From positions 1 to 64,000 of the forward strand of contig NZ_PVWN01000013.1 of the NCBI RefSeq assembly GCF_003003885.1: a stretch of 64,000 bases of DNA. Direction: 5' to 3'. The notes beneath the pieces are model-generated. The model ran no database searches and had not been told where the DNA came from. It saw only the letters and a list, made by a program, of their open reading frames with translations. Within the stretch, counting starts at the first letter, position 1, and the number at the start of each line of letters is the position of its first letter. Positions 32,161-42,641 of the stretch are shown here, piece after piece. This DNA comes from Chlorogloea sp. CCALA 695 (GTDB lineage Bacteria > Cyanobacteriota > Cyanobacteriia > Cyanobacteriales > Chroococcidiopsidaceae). The position numbers and the translations under genes are program-made.

Positions 32161-34258
32161 TTATTTCTGACAAATAGCAACAACTTCTTCTTTGCCAAAA
32201 TACATTTTACTTACAAAAGATTCTTGGGCATAGGAAATCGTAATTTCTTGACTTAACAAGTTATAACTTGTTATTTGCCATTGATGCGGATTTCCTTGTA
32301 ATCCTATTCCTGCGGCTTTTGCAGTAGCTTCCTTAGCACACCAAGCGCCCATTAACAAGTCGAATTTTTTTGTAAGAATTGTGTTAATATGGCAAGCTCC
32401 AGAGAACTAAAAGCTACATCTAGCCAATCATTTGTGCGAACAGCATTTAATTTTTGAAGGTCTATCCCAACTTGCAATCCTACACTAGAAACCACCGCCA
32501 CGTAGAAGTTTTGACTGTGGCTAATTGAAACATCGGGTAATGCAGTTAGGTTTGCTAATTCTGGAACTTGTAATACAGGTTTACCTAAACTTGTCGATAA
32601 AATTTGGGTGCAAGTTCGAGAGCAAAATGTTGTTTTGCCCACTGGCGAATAACGTCTTTATCAACAATTCTTCCTAGTAACCATTCGTTACGCCGCAAGC
32701 TTTTTTCGAGTAAACTATACCAAAATTCTCGCTCTTGCTTATTTAACATTAAGTGAGCAATTGTTACCGCAATAATTCCCCCCATTTCCTTTAAAAAATC
32801 TAGGGAAAATTCTTCTAACCAACGGCATACTAGATTAGTTTTGTCTTGGAGGTAGCTATCAGATAAATAGGCATTGATGGGAGACGTAAAACATTTATGA
32901 TATTTGGTAGGAAAAGCCATAAATACTTCTTGCAAGCATTCAATTTAGCGATTATATTACCAACAGCATCAAAAAAATTAATGCTAGCTTCTATTTGTCT
33001 ATCACTTGTAAAGCTCATTTTTCCTTTACCAACAACCGGGCTTCCTAGCGGGAGGATTTGGTATGCTTAAAAAAGGTAATTTGCACTGGGAAGGTATGAA
33101 AATCAACGCCTACCGATGCCGCTATCCAATAAGCAATTAATTGAGCCGCCACGTCTATTATAATTACGTCTATTTGAAAGATTGGCTCTTGAATATGGCT
33201 AAAAAAGGTATCAATTCCTAAGATTTATAAATCCGCTTCAATGCCATTATTACTAACTTGACGAATATGCTTAACTCCTTGAAACCGAGTACCGTGAAAC
33301 ATCCTAGTTTTGTATAGTTCTTCATCGCTCCAAGCATACATTCTACAGCTTTGGTGATTGTGTTGATGCTGCCTTTAAACACTGTCCTAACGTGTTTCCG
33401 TAGCGCCATACCATCTGGCTTGCCCAATGGGATAAGCTATTTCTCCAGGCGTACCCCAACCAATTAGCGCTTGCGCTTGCTGTTGCCAGTTTTTAGCCAA
33501 TTCTGGTTGTTGGTCTAACTGCTCTGCTAATTGTTGTAGTTATTAATAACAGCAAAACCAGGGCGAGACAAAACGCGACAACGGGCATTTAATCTTTCGC
33601 CAATTAGTACCGCTTCTGAGCCACTCAAGTTAATTAAATACTGCTGCCATTCTCTAGGTAGGGGAGACTCTGGCATTAGCCATAGTTGAGCGTCTAGCAC
33701 TACCCCCAAAGCCCCCGCCGCCCGACAGGCCGCCGCCGTATGTACTCCTATACCACCTTGAACAATTACAGGCAAAGATTGTTTTGCAAGTAATTTCTGC
33801 GCGAGGATAAATGCCGCATCTTCACTTACCCAGCCGCCGCTTTCATTTCCCCGCGCTACTAAGCCAGCAATTTCTACTTTTTTGCAACTATTTTCTATAA
33901 CTTCTAATTGATTAATATCAGTTATTTCTAACAACAATCGCCGCTTAGGGCTTTCGGGTAAAAACTAGAGTAATTCTAAGTTTTCTCCACTCACTATTAA
34001 CTAGTGAAGGACGTAACTAATTTTTGTTAGTAAAGACTCCCTTGTAATTATCTGCTCGGCTTTTAATCGCAATCCTACCCCGCCCGGTAAGCTGGATAAT
34101 TCTAACAATTTGTCTAAGTTTTCTGGGGCTAAATCTAGTTGATTATCAAGGCAAAGCTCTAGGTCTAAGCTCCCTACTCCTCCAGCCCTATTTGTGGAAA
34201 TCGCATTACCGCAATGAGTCATTCCCATAGGATTGAGCGAAAAACAGGTGAATTCCAT
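32161..34258 (-). pseudogene. large polyketide synthase, broken, core domains deleted
   Basis: Remains of one long gene, in order. First a nitronate monooxygenase-like domain: MEFTCFSLNPMGMTHCGNAI (34258 on), two in-frame TAG codons, then GLVARGNESGGWVSEDAAF and PVIVQGGIGVHTAAACRAAG (33527-33937). Then WQQQAQALIGWGTPGEIAYP in another frame. Directly after comes a polyketide dehydratase-like domain (FHGTRFQGVKHIRQVSNNGI at about 33300, AAQLIAYWIAASVGVDFHTF), which has several stops. Last come AHLMLNKQEREFWYSLLEKS and a C-terminal phosphopantetheinyl transferase (VQVGIDLQKLNAVRTNDWL-like and WCAKEATAKAAGIGLQGNPH, to 32161) in two frames. Ketosynthase and acyltransferase parts, normally thousands of bases, are missing. 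Confidence 0.85.
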
Positions 34259-34606
34259 ATTTATTTGCCTTTTTATACATAAAAATAATTAAATTTATGC
34301 CAATAATCATTTATTACTTTTTGTTTAAGTACCCCAAGCATTTTTACTACCAACGTTAGCAATAGAAATTATTTGCCAAGTTACGGAAACTTCAACTCTT
34401 TTAATATAATTTATTTATCTAAGCAGATATTTTTGTTTGTTGTTAAGACTTTTGTTTAATACAGCTTTTTTTGTCAAAGTATGCTTAACTGCGCGCTATC
34501 ACCAAGCCAATATTGATTTGCCTACGACTTTAGTTGTTGCCATGTATATAACTTAACAAAACCGCTTCTGTAGCCACTTAATTTTTTGTAACCAATCTTA
34601 GTGCTA
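34259..34606. other. intergenic region, nothing recognised
   Basis: About 350 AT-rich bases between the polyketide synthase and sulfatase remnants. No frame of note, terminator or repeat was seen. It probably holds eroded promoter sequence. Confidence 0.4.
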
Positions 34607-35291
34607 TTAGGTTCCAAAAACTTCTTCAAAGTTAAGTTTTCGGGCATAATCCTTCTAAAAAAGGAACCTCAAAACATTTTTCGTGCATAATAGGGCCATG
34701 CCCAAAATAATCATCTTCTCCAAATAACTCTCCATGATCTGCCGTGACAATAATGTGAGTATTCGGGGGGCATTTGGCAAAAAGTTCGCCCATTAACTTA
34801 TCTACATATTCAACGCAATTAACTTGTTGTTTGTGCAAACGTTGCATTTCTGCTAGGTCAAAAAATTTGCTGGCTGGGGAAGTTGCTCTAGTTAGTAGTA
34901 CCTCGTCCATCTCTTTAAATACCCCATGTACTCCAGAAATGTGGGGCAGGTCATCGCCATTAAGCATATAAGGGTAGTGAGTTTCACCGAGATTAAAAAA
35001 GTAAAATCGCAGTTCATCATCAACAAATTCTACATCGCGCACCATTGAAGCAAAATCATTATCATGGGGCATCAAAGCATAATCATCAAAATACTGATTA
35101 ATCACCGTAAATTGATTGAGTACGGGCATAGAAACTCTGGCAATTGTTTGATAGCCGAGGTCTTGGAGAACTTTGGGTAAAGATAGATGAGGGACAAAAG
35201 TTTTAAAAGACAGGTCAACTATACCTAATCTATCTACCTATTTGACAAATTCTTGCTTATAAACGATGACGTATACAAGATGATTCGTCAT
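34607..35291 (-). pseudogene. sulfatase/alkaline phosphatase-superfamily protein, broken
   Basis: The catalytic C-terminal end is clear: THIIVTADHGELFGEDDYFG and HGPIMHEKCFEVPF carry the metal-binding Asp-His pair and His typical of sulfatases and LTA-synthase-like enzymes. In frame, the gene starts at 35291 as MTNHLVYVIVYKQEF but meets a TAG 18 codons in, and most of the N-terminal half, including the nucleophile region, is missing. The 3' end is frameshifted after EGLCP (the other frame ends RKLNFEEVFGT). It belongs to the same decayed cluster. Confidence 0.8.
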
Positions 35292-35378
35292 AGTTCAATT
35301 TTTGTAAATAACAACCTATAGAAATAACTACCACAAAAAAGTAGAAAACTAGCTTTGACTCTAATTATTTTCTACTCT

Positions 35379-36379
35379 TTACCTTTCTAAATGTCGCCGA
35401 CCTGACTGTTCAGAAAGTAGTGCAAGTGCAGATTCTCTGTAACTATCTGCTAATTCTTCCCAATCCTCACCAGAGGAATCGTTAAGACTATCAAAATTAT
35501 CTAGCTCATCAAGAGAAATATTTGCGCTTGATGCTAGGACGCTAGAAGCTCGATATTCTTCGGTAGCTTCCTTGAATAAACCTTGACGATGGTACAAATC
35601 ACCCCAAAGCTTGTGAATTATTGGTGCTGATTGTGGGGTTTTGGGTATAGTTAGCAAGAGTTCACTTGCTTGAGTTAAGAGCTTCGCGTCTAACAAGGCT
35701 TGTGCTAATTGTAACAAAACAAAAGGTAGGGCTTCACTACTTTTTGTTGTAGCGGTTAATAAAGCAGCTTCCGCACTTTCTTGTTCTTGTTGCTGTAAAT
35801 ACACCTTACTTAGTTGTAAGTAACTACTCAAATTTTGCGGAGCGATATTTATCGCAGTTTTAAGTTTTGCTACGGCTTCTGGTAAGAAGTCTTGCTTAAC
35901 ATAAGCTTGAGCTAAGTTCAAACGAGCAGCAACAATACGCGGATCTAAAAGCAATGCTTTTTTTAGCTGTTGAATAGCTTCTGGATATTGCTCTTGTTTG
36001 ACAAATATTCGTCCCATAACTACGTAAGCTTGGGCTAGTTTTGGGGCTAGATTAATGGCATCAACCAATTTTTCCACAGCTTTTTCGCGCGTTACCTTGA
36101 CGGAGATAGATTTTCCCAAGACAGAGGGGCTTGAGGCGCTAGAGGGTCGAGGCGCATCACTGTTTCAAAATAGGCTATGGCTTGGTCGTATTGCCGTTGA
36201 CGAAAGTGAGCAATAGCTGCGCCTAGGTTAGCTTTTTTTGACGTAGGATGAGCTTGGATAATGGCAGTAAATTAAGTAATTGCTTCATCAAAACGTTTTT
36301 CTTTAAGTAAATTCAAAGCTTGCTTTAATTGTTGCTGCTCATCAACATCAACCCGCTTTACCCTAGGAGTGAAAGTCAT
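35379..36379 (-). pseudogene. tetratricopeptide-repeat protein, broken
   Basis: A TPR protein. The open part (35379-36119) holds at least four repeats, for example AYVVMGRIFVKQEQYPEAIQ and AARLNLAQAYVKQDFLPEAV, then an acidic C-terminus (DELDNFDSLNDSSGEDWEEL). Upstream, in another frame, the gene begins MTFTPRVKRVDVDEQQQLKQ at 36379, meets an in-frame TAA after RFDEAIT, and continues with NLGAAIAHFRQRQYDQAIAY before a frameshift near 36120. A TTG start could still give a 246-residue product. It lies between the decayed cluster and the chemotaxis operon. Confidence 0.72.
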
Positions 36380-36493
36380 AAAATTAGTTTTCCCGCAGTC
36401 AAATAAGTTTAGTCATCAAATTGATTTTGACACTCTCAGCGCCGATGCGACAGAGATTTAAAAAAAACCAAATTTGGACTTTTAAAGGCATAA

Positions 36494-36527
36494 ATGCGAA
36501 GCCCTGCGTGCGCGCTTGCGCTATCGC
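36494..36527 (-). repeat. GC-rich dispersed repeat, copy 2
   Basis: Read on the minus strand: GCGATAGCGCAAGCGCG, then CACGCAGGGCTTCGCA. It differs from copy 1 (30401-30434) at about three bases. It lies in the gap 36380-36699 between the TPR pseudogene and the CheA gene; the rest of that gap has only the palindrome at 36670-36695. Confidence 0.8.
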
Positions 36528-36669
36528 GCTTACCAATCCATTTTGCTCGCGGGGTTGCCTTTTTATCGGCTTACTAAATTAAGGGCGAGACTCCTTAGTA
36601 GGAAGTTTCAGCCCTTAGATAGTGGTTTTTGCTTACTCGCTAATCCTAGCAGAATAGTTTATTGGCTCC

Positions 36670-36695
36670 GATCGCCTAACTATAGTTAGGCGATC
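36670..36695. terminator. 26-base perfect palindrome after the CheA gene
   Basis: GATCGCCTAACTA and its exact complement form a 13-base-pair perfect inverted repeat, with HIP1-type ends, four bases beyond the CheA stop. With no loop bases specified it would make a hairpin of about 11 pairs in RNA. It lacks a T run, so it may serve as a 3'-end processing or stabilising stem and not a standard terminator. Confidence 0.45.
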
Positions 36696-36699
36696 GCAT

Positions 36700-39600
36700 C
36701 TATACACTACTAGGAGCAGTAACTAATACCTCCCCCTTAATCATCCTTTGAGCCGCATCTAGCAAAGCTTCTTCAAGATAGGGCTTAATAAAGTAGCCAC
36801 TTGCCCCTAATTGCACTGCCATTTGGCGATGGCGATCGGAACCGCGAGAAGTTAACATCGCAATGGGTAAATTCTTAAAATTGGGACTTTCATGGATGCG
36901 AGATAGTAATTCTAACCCGTCCATTCTTGGCATTTCGATATCGCAAAAGACAATATCGCAAGGTAGCCCGTCATTGAGTTTATCCCAAGCTTCTTGACCA
37001 TCACGCGCTTGCTCAGTGCGGTAGCCAGCATTGTTAAAAGTCATTGATAGCAGTTCTCGAACGGTAATTGAATCGTCAACAATCAATACCATTGGCTCAG
37101 TTTTAAGCACAGGTCGAATTGGAATTCTCCCATCCATAGAATCGGCTAGGTTAAGCGGTTCTCGTTGTAACCGTCCTGTAGCTAGAGCCATTAATTCTAG
37201 TACATCAGCAATGGGCATAATTCGCCCATCTCCCATAACGGTAGCTCCAGAAACTCCCAAAGGTTTCGGTGCGGGTGCTTCAAACTGCTTAATTACAATT
37301 TCTTGTTCCCCTAGCACTTGGTCTACTTGCACCGCCATAAATGTGTTGCCACTACGCAGGACAATTAATGAAATCGTGTCTTCCGAGCGACCGCTACCGT
37401 AGATACTGCCACGACTAAGGTGGCGATTGTAGGTTAAAAGTTCTTTAAGGTGTCTAAAGGGTAGCAAAGAGTTATCCCGCCAAGAGAGACAAGTTTCTCC
37501 TTGAGCGTTTGTAACTATATCTTTAATGGGAAGTTCGATCATTTGCTCTACCCCATCCATGGGGAAGGCAATACGAGCTTTATCGCTTAAGCAGCACAGC
37601 GCTTTACATATACTGAGGGTTAAAGGCAAGCGAATAGTAAAAGTAGTTCCCGATCCTAAAGTAGAGTCGGTACTAATCGAGCCGCGCATCCCAGTTAAGC
37701 TAGTTTGCACCACATCCATACCAATACCTCGCCCGGCAAATTCATCAATGGTGTCTTTAATACTAAAGCCAGGATGAAATAGCAGGTTGTAAATATCAGG
37801 ACGAGCCATAGTTTGAGCTTTTTCTGGAGAAATTAGCCCTTTTTGGATAGCTTTAGCCAAAACTTTGTCTGTATCAATACCCGCGCCATCATCGGTTACA
37901 GAAATAACGGTTTGATTGCCTTGGTAAAATGCCTGAACAGTTATTTTACCTATGGGTGATTTGCCTTGACTTGTACGCACCTCTGGACTTTCGATGCCGT
38001 GAGCAATGGCATTATTGACCAAATGCGTCATTGGGTCATACAGTTGCTCCAACAGCACCTTATCAATTAGAGTATCTTGACCATTAATAATTAGTTCCGC
38101 TTCCTTACCGCACTTCAAAGAAATATCTCTGACAGCACGGGGCAATCGTCCAGCAATTTCGGTAAAAGTTACCATGCGCGATTGCGTTACACCTTCTTGC
38201 AATTGAGTTGTAACTTGGCGGAATTGACGCGCTACTTGATCGGTTTCATCGGTAACAAATTCGATGTCAGAAGATGATTCGCGCACCCGGACAATTAACT
38301 CAATCATCTGCTGGGTGAGGGTATGGAAGCCTGTAAAGCGATCCATTTCCAAAGCATCAAAATCGATACCTGTAGAGTGAGTATTGCTAGAACCTGCACC
38401 TTCAGCCGGGGACACTTCTTTTTTGCGGTTAGTGAGCGAACTTTGCAACAAGCTGCGTTCGTACAACTCCTGCATCTGGAACCCTACTTCGCTGAGTTGT
38501 TGGACTTTGCTCAAGAGGTTATCTAGAAATTGTCTTAGTCTTAGCTGATCTTGTTCTAAGCTGTTACGATAAACAACCAGTTCTCCAACTAAGTTACTGA
38601 TGTTGTCTAGATGCTTAACGGGTACGCGCATCATTTGCTCAAATACTCCCCGCTTTGAACTAGCGGCAAGACTTGGTGTGGCTTCGCCTAGAGGTTGGGG
38701 GCTACTAGCCACGATATCGGCGGGCGGTGATTGCACCGTAGGAGAACCTACAAAGACCGGAGATTGTTCTAAGAGCTTATCTAAATTGTCAAATTCATCG
38801 TTTAAGGAGGGGTTAGTATTTTCTAGCTCTTGAGCGTAAGTAAATTGCTCTAAACTATCCTCTGCTTCTAAGTCATCTTCGGCTGCAAATAGGTTGTCTT
38901 CTTCTGAAATAGGTGCAAATACTTCGTCGTCCCACAAACTATCGCTCTGTTGAGCGTCGCCAGTGCTGGCAGAATTATCTTCAAATAAATCGGTAAAGTT
39001 GAATTGTGTGCTGGGGTCTTGAATGGTAGTTTGATCTGTAAACAAATTATCGAGAGCGAACATTTCACTTTGAGCGTCCGCATCAAGATAATCTGGGGTT
39101 TCGGTATTTAGTTCTAGAGCGAATAAATCGGTGGTTTCTCGATCTGTCGATTCAAACTCAAATAAATCGAGGGCGATCGCCTCATTTTCTGTCTCCTCTA
39201 TATTTAAGGATGGGGTAAAGAGCAGAGATTGCCATTGTTCGCCCCTAATTATTGCTGTAGCATATCCAGCAGCAACTAATTCTTGCGCTTGCTTAAGCTC
39301 AGTAATGACAACAGGTGCTAGGGTGCGGTAGGTGTTTTGGGGATTGGATAGAACCTTTGCTGCCGTTTGGCAAAGCTCTATCCAACCCGGTAAGCCAAAT
39401 TGTGCGCCTAAGTTAATTAATTGCTGACAATATTCTTGAAGTTGTTGAGTAGAGGCGGAAGATTGCGGTTGCTTAAATAGCTCCAACATCTGCCGCAGTA
39501 GCAATGGAACATCGTTTTGAAAAGCTGCTATTACCGGATCTTCTACATTGTTATTGGCATCGGGGCGACTTTCGGCGGCTAAATGTTGGTCAATTTCTGT

Positions 39601-39984
39601 AAAAACTGGCTCTATTTTGCTCATCAAAGCGCTGGCTGTTTCGTCGTTCAAGGTGGCTCTTTCCAAATGCTCCACCGAGGCGCGTAACGTATCAAATACT
39701 TTTAATAGCAGCGATTCTAAGGTGCGATTGACCGGAAAATTAGGAGATTCCTTAAGAATTTTAAAAAAGTCTTCAAAACGGTGAGCTATCCGCAAAATGC
39801 TACTAATTCCGAGCATTGCGGCTCCACCTTTAACCGAGTGAGCGGCGCGAAACAGTTCATTGACCATTTCCGAATCTTGGAGCGTGGTTTGCAAGTTCAG
39901 CAATCCTTGCTCAATAGTAACTAGGTGGTCTTTAGCTTCTTCAATGAAGTAGCCCAAAATACGCTGTTGTTGTTCTGGCAGCAT
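36700..39984 (-). CDS. hmpE: hybrid CheA histidine kinase of the hmp chemotaxis locus
   Basis: A 1094-residue CheA with receiver. Domains in order: N-terminal HPt (residues 1-110, phosphorylated His49 in FRAAHSVKGGAAMLG), a long acidic Asp/Glu/Ser-rich linker (about 250-440), a dimerisation/P3 region with coiled coil (around 455-600), the HATPase with N-box HLVNNAIAHGIESPE (near 655) and GRGIGMDVVQTSLTGMRGSI, a CheW-like domain, and a C-terminal receiver (VLIVDDSITVRELLSMTF; phosphoacceptor in VFCDIEMPRMDGLELL). It is the kinase that controls type IV pilus motility. Gene order CheY-CheW-MCP-CheA matches hmpB-C-D-E of filamentous cyanobacteria and pix/tax loci of Synechocystis. Confidence 0.88.
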   Translation of the reverse strand: MLPEQQQRILGYFIEEAKDHLVTIEQGLLNLQTTLQDSEMVNELFRAAHSVKGGAAMLGISSILRIAHRFEDFFKILKESPNFPVNRTLESLLLKVFDTLRASVEHLERATLNDETASALMSKIEPVFTEIDQHLAAESRPDANNNVEDPVIAAFQNDVPLLLRQMLELFKQPQSSASTQQLQEYCQQLINLGAQFGLPGWIELCQTAAKVLSNPQNTYRTLAPVVITELKQAQELVAAGYATAIIRGEQWQSLLFTPSLNIEETENEAIALDLFEFESTDRETTDLFALELNTETPDYLDADAQSEMFALDNLFTDQTTIQDPSTQFNFTDLFEDNSASTGDAQQSDSLWDDEVFAPISEEDNLFAAEDDLEAEDSLEQFTYAQELENTNPSLNDEFDNLDKLLEQSPVFVGSPTVQSPPADIVASSPQPLGEATPSLAASSKRGVFEQMMRVPVKHLDNISNLVGELVVYRNSLEQDQLRLRQFLDNLLSKVQQLSEVGFQMQELYERSLLQSSLTNRKKEVSPAEGAGSSNTHSTGIDFDALEMDRFTGFHTLTQQMIELIVRVRESSSDIEFVTDETDQVARQFRQVTTQLQEGVTQSRMVTFTEIAGRLPRAVRDISLKCGKEAELIINGQDTLIDKVLLEQLYDPMTHLVNNAIAHGIESPEVRTSQGKSPIGKITVQAFYQGNQTVISVTDDGAGIDTDKVLAKAIQKGLISPEKAQTMARPDIYNLLFHPGFSIKDTIDEFAGRGIGMDVVQTSLTGMRGSISTDSTLGSGTTFTIRLPLTLSICKALCCLSDKARIAFPMDGVEQMIELPIKDIVTNAQGETCLSWRDNSLLPFRHLKELLTYNRHLSRGSIYGSGRSEDTISLIVLRSGNTFMAVQVDQVLGEQEIVIKQFEAPAPKPLGVSGATVMGDGRIMPIADVLELMALATGRLQREPLNLADSMDGRIPIRPVLKTEPMVLIVDDSITVRELLSMTFNNAGYRTEQARDGQEAWDKLNDGLPCDIVFCDIEMPRMDGLELLSRIHESPNFKNLPIAMLTSRGSDRHRQMAVQLGASGYFIKPYLEEALLDAAQRMIKGEVLVTAPSSV

Positions 39985-40077
39985 AGCAATAGTTTGATTT
40001 ATGGGGTTTAGGTACGGGAGACAAAATAGTTGTGGGTGGGGAAGTTTTGAGGTTTTTGAGCCGGTTTCAAAACTGCC

Positions 40078-42618
40078 TTACACCTGGAAGCGATCGACAG
40101 AATGTAGCAAGTCTCCAGCTACTCCAGCCAAGCTTTGCAAGGAGCCAGAAACGCGCTGTGCTTCTTGAGAAGTTGCTTGGGCTGTTAGTTCTACCGATTG
40201 CACTACGGAGGCAACTTGACGAGAAGTCTCTGTTTGCTGGACTGTATCTGCGGTAATGGAGCGCACCAAAGTATCAATCCGATTGGATACTTGAACAATG
40301 TCATTGAGTGACTTCTTCGCTTGTTCTGCTAAGTTAGTTCCTTGAATAACCTGTTGAGTGCCTTCTTCCATCGCCGTCATTACTGAACCCGTTTCGGTTT
40401 GGATTTGTCTAACGACTTGTTCGATTTCTTTCAGGGCTTTGGCAATTCGATCTGCTAGTTGACGGACTTCATCGGCAACGATCGCAAAACCTCGCCCAGC
40501 GTCTCCGGCTCTGGCGGCTTCAATACTGGCATTAAGTGCGAGTAAATTAGTCCTAGAGGCGATTTGCGAGATCAAGGCAACAATTTTTGAGATTTCTTGC
40601 GATGATTCGGCTAATCTCTTGACTTTTCGCGTCGTTTCTGCTACGGTCTGTCGGATTTCCAGAATTCCTTCTACCGTCCGATCTACAGCTTCACCGCCTT
40701 TTTGGGCAGTAGCAGAAGCAGAACGGGCAACGGTTTCGGCTTCTTTGGCGCTTTCAGCTACCCGTTGAATCGCGTCGGTTAGCACTTGCACAGAGTTGAG
40801 GGTGACGGCTAATTGTTCTGCTTGGCGCAAGGCATCAGAAGATAAATCGCGGGCAAAAACCTCGCTATCAGTCGCTCCTTTATTTACTTGTTGGGCGGCA
40901 GTTTTTACCTGTTGGATAATTTCGCGCAGATTGTGAATTGTCGAGTTAAAGGAGTCGGCAACGGCTCCCAAAACGTCGGCGCTAACCTCCGCTCGAACTG
41001 TCAAGTCACCACGAGCGGCTCCTTCTACATCATCTAGGAGGCGAATTACTTGGCGTTGTAGTTCCTCTTTAGCTTGTTCTTGTTCTAAAGCTTTGCGTTG
41101 CGCTTCTCCCGTCGTCTCTGATAGCCCTTTGACCATGGTGTTGAAATTGGTTGCTAATGAACCAAATTCATCTTGAGAATAAACGGTAGCCTGGGCATCG
41201 AAGTTACCAGTACGCAGAACTTCAAATTGGGCTTTTAGATTCTGCGTTGTTTGACTGCGGTATTTTGCTGATTTCCCTTCTAAAACTTTAGTAGTTCCAA
41301 AACCTGCAAGTCCGGCGGCGACCGCCATAGCTAAACCGCTATTCCGTACAGCCGCGCGACTATCCACTGGAGATAATAGTTGTGCGCCTAAAGTTACGGC
41401 GGCGACGACTAAAGTAGAGACAAATCCTACTGTTACTGCCGTCAGGAAAGGTTTTTTTTCTGAACCCCCATTGTCCCAAAGATTTAACAAGCTACCAGTG
41501 TTCCCACTACTAGGGCTGTTAACTGCCATCGGTTCTGGCTGGTAGTTTGTGCCTGAAGAAGGGGAATTATTAATGCTAAATACTTCTCCTTCCTCTGCTG
41601 TCGTTTCTGGCAGAAAAAAACCACTGCTTAATTCATCATCATCGGGGAGCAAAAGCGGCTCTGACATATCTTCTAAAGAAGCTGAATCCGACGACGATCC
41701 ATAGGAGCGAATTTCCTTTGCATCCTTGTAGGACATACTTAAATCAAAATCGCCCGTACGATTTTCGTCCATGTAGTCTAGCGCTGTGTCGAAACTTGGC
41801 GTATTTTCCCTAGCTTGTGGTGCTGAGTGAGAACCGTTTTGGCTTGAAAATCCGTTTTGGTGTGGTGTTGCTAAGTAGTCTTGCTCGTCATTGGCAATAC
41901 TTTCTATGTTTTGGGAGTTGAGCAAATCAAGCTGCTCAAAAGCGATTCCTTGGGATAAGGTCTCTTGAGATGGCTTGCCCATCGTTAAGAAAGTTTGATC
42001 TTCACTACTATCGGATGGTTCCAGGTTCCCTTCAGAACTGAGGCTAAAACGCTCTGGCGTAAAAGGTGAGTTGTGGGCAGCTTCCGCTTCTTCTTGAGAC
42101 TGGCTCCAAGCAAAAGGGTCAGCAGAGGTTTGAAAGTCATTGCTGGCTAAATTCGGGTCGTTTAGAGCCTGTGAGCTATCAAAAGGTGCTGCTAAGAAAT
42201 TGTTGCTACTTTCGTCAAAGCTAAAATCAGTAAAATCTGCGGCTGGTGGTGAGGATAAAGAATTTTGGGGTTCAGCATTAGTTAGAAAGGTGTTTTCTAA
42301 TTCTGGTTCTGGAGCAGTAGCCCGATTGGGTGAAGTATCTTGAGCTTCGTACTGCTCAACCGCTTCAAGACCGCTACTAGCGCAATCAATCAAGTCGCGA
42401 TCGCTAGTTAAACTTATTACCTGGTGATATTGCTCTTTAGCTACGTTGTACTGCTCTAAAATGCAGTAAATGTGACCCCGTAACAAACGGCTGCTGGGGT
42501 CGGTGGGAAAATGCTCGACTAATCGGTCAACGAGAGTTGCCGCTTCTGGATAGTTGCCTTGAATATAAGCTTTTTGTGCCGCTTGATATTCTTGCTCGCG
42601 ATCGTTACTTGATGTCAT
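40078..42618 (-). CDS. hmpD: methyl-accepting chemotaxis protein of the hmp locus
   Basis: An 846-residue chemoreceptor. The N-terminus has a TPR-like helical pair ([40 protein letters not shown]). A long acidic Ser/Asn/Asp-rich region runs to about residue 385. Two membrane segments follow ([20 protein letters not shown] and [20 protein letters not shown]) with only a short loop between them, so there is no periplasmic sensing domain. Then come two HAMP-like regions and the methyl-accepting helical hairpin with the conserved tip [20 protein letters not shown] and [20 protein letters not shown] place the start at the ATG at 42618, where AGAGGAG lies just upstream; an earlier start at 42654 would overlap cheW by 13 bases. 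The signal sensed is unknown. Confidence 0.86.
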   Translation of the reverse strand: MTSSNDREQEYQAAQKAYIQGNYPEAATLVDRLVEHFPTDPSSRLLRGHIYCILEQYNVAKEQYHQVISLTSDRDLIDCASSGLEAVEQYEAQDTSPNRATAPEPELENTFLTNAEPQNSLSSPPAADFTDFSFDESSNNFLAAPFDSSQALNDPNLASNDFQTSADPFAWSQSQEEAEAAHNSPFTPERFSLSSEGNLEPSDSSEDQTFLTMGKPSQETLSQGIAFEQLDLLNSQNIESIANDEQDYLATPHQNGFSSQNGSHSAPQARENTPSFDTALDYMDENRTGDFDLSMSYKDAKEIRSYGSSSDSASLEDMSEPLLLPDDDELSSGFFLPETTAEEGEVFSINNSPSSGTNYQPEPMAVNSPSSGNTGSLLNLWDNGGSEKKPFLTAVTVGFVSTLVVAAVTLGAQLLSPVDSRAAVRNSGLAMAVAAGLAGFGTTKVLEGKSAKYRSQTTQNLKAQFEVLRTGNFDAQATVYSQDEFGSLATNFNTMVKGLSETTGEAQRKALEQEQAKEELQRQVIRLLDDVEGAARGDLTVRAEVSADVLGAVADSFNSTIHNLREIIQQVKTAAQQVNKGATDSEVFARDLSSDALRQAEQLAVTLNSVQVLTDAIQRVAESAKEAETVARSASATAQKGGEAVDRTVEGILEIRQTVAETTRKVKRLAESSQEISKIVALISQIASRTNLLALNASIEAARAGDAGRGFAIVADEVRQLADRIAKALKEIEQVVRQIQTETGSVMTAMEEGTQQVIQGTNLAEQAKKSLNDIVQVSNRIDTLVRSITADTVQQTETSRQVASVVQSVELTAQATSQEAQRVSGSLQSLAGVAGDLLHSVDRFQV

Positions 42619-42641
42619 TTGCTCCTCTGCTTGCTGAGATT

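Noticed and set aside
32585-32935. 116-codon leftward frame as an independent protein
   Set aside because: Its content (AHLMLNKQEREFWYSL, NEWLLGRIVDKDVIRQWA) is the linker before the phosphopantetheinyl transferase domain of the broken polyketide synthase, so it is reported as part of that pseudogene.
33218-33427. 69-codon leftward frame as a gene
   Set aside because: Family-like sequence (FHGTRFQGVKHIRQ) is in a different frame of the same strand, so this frame is a product of the frameshifted polyketide synthase remnant.
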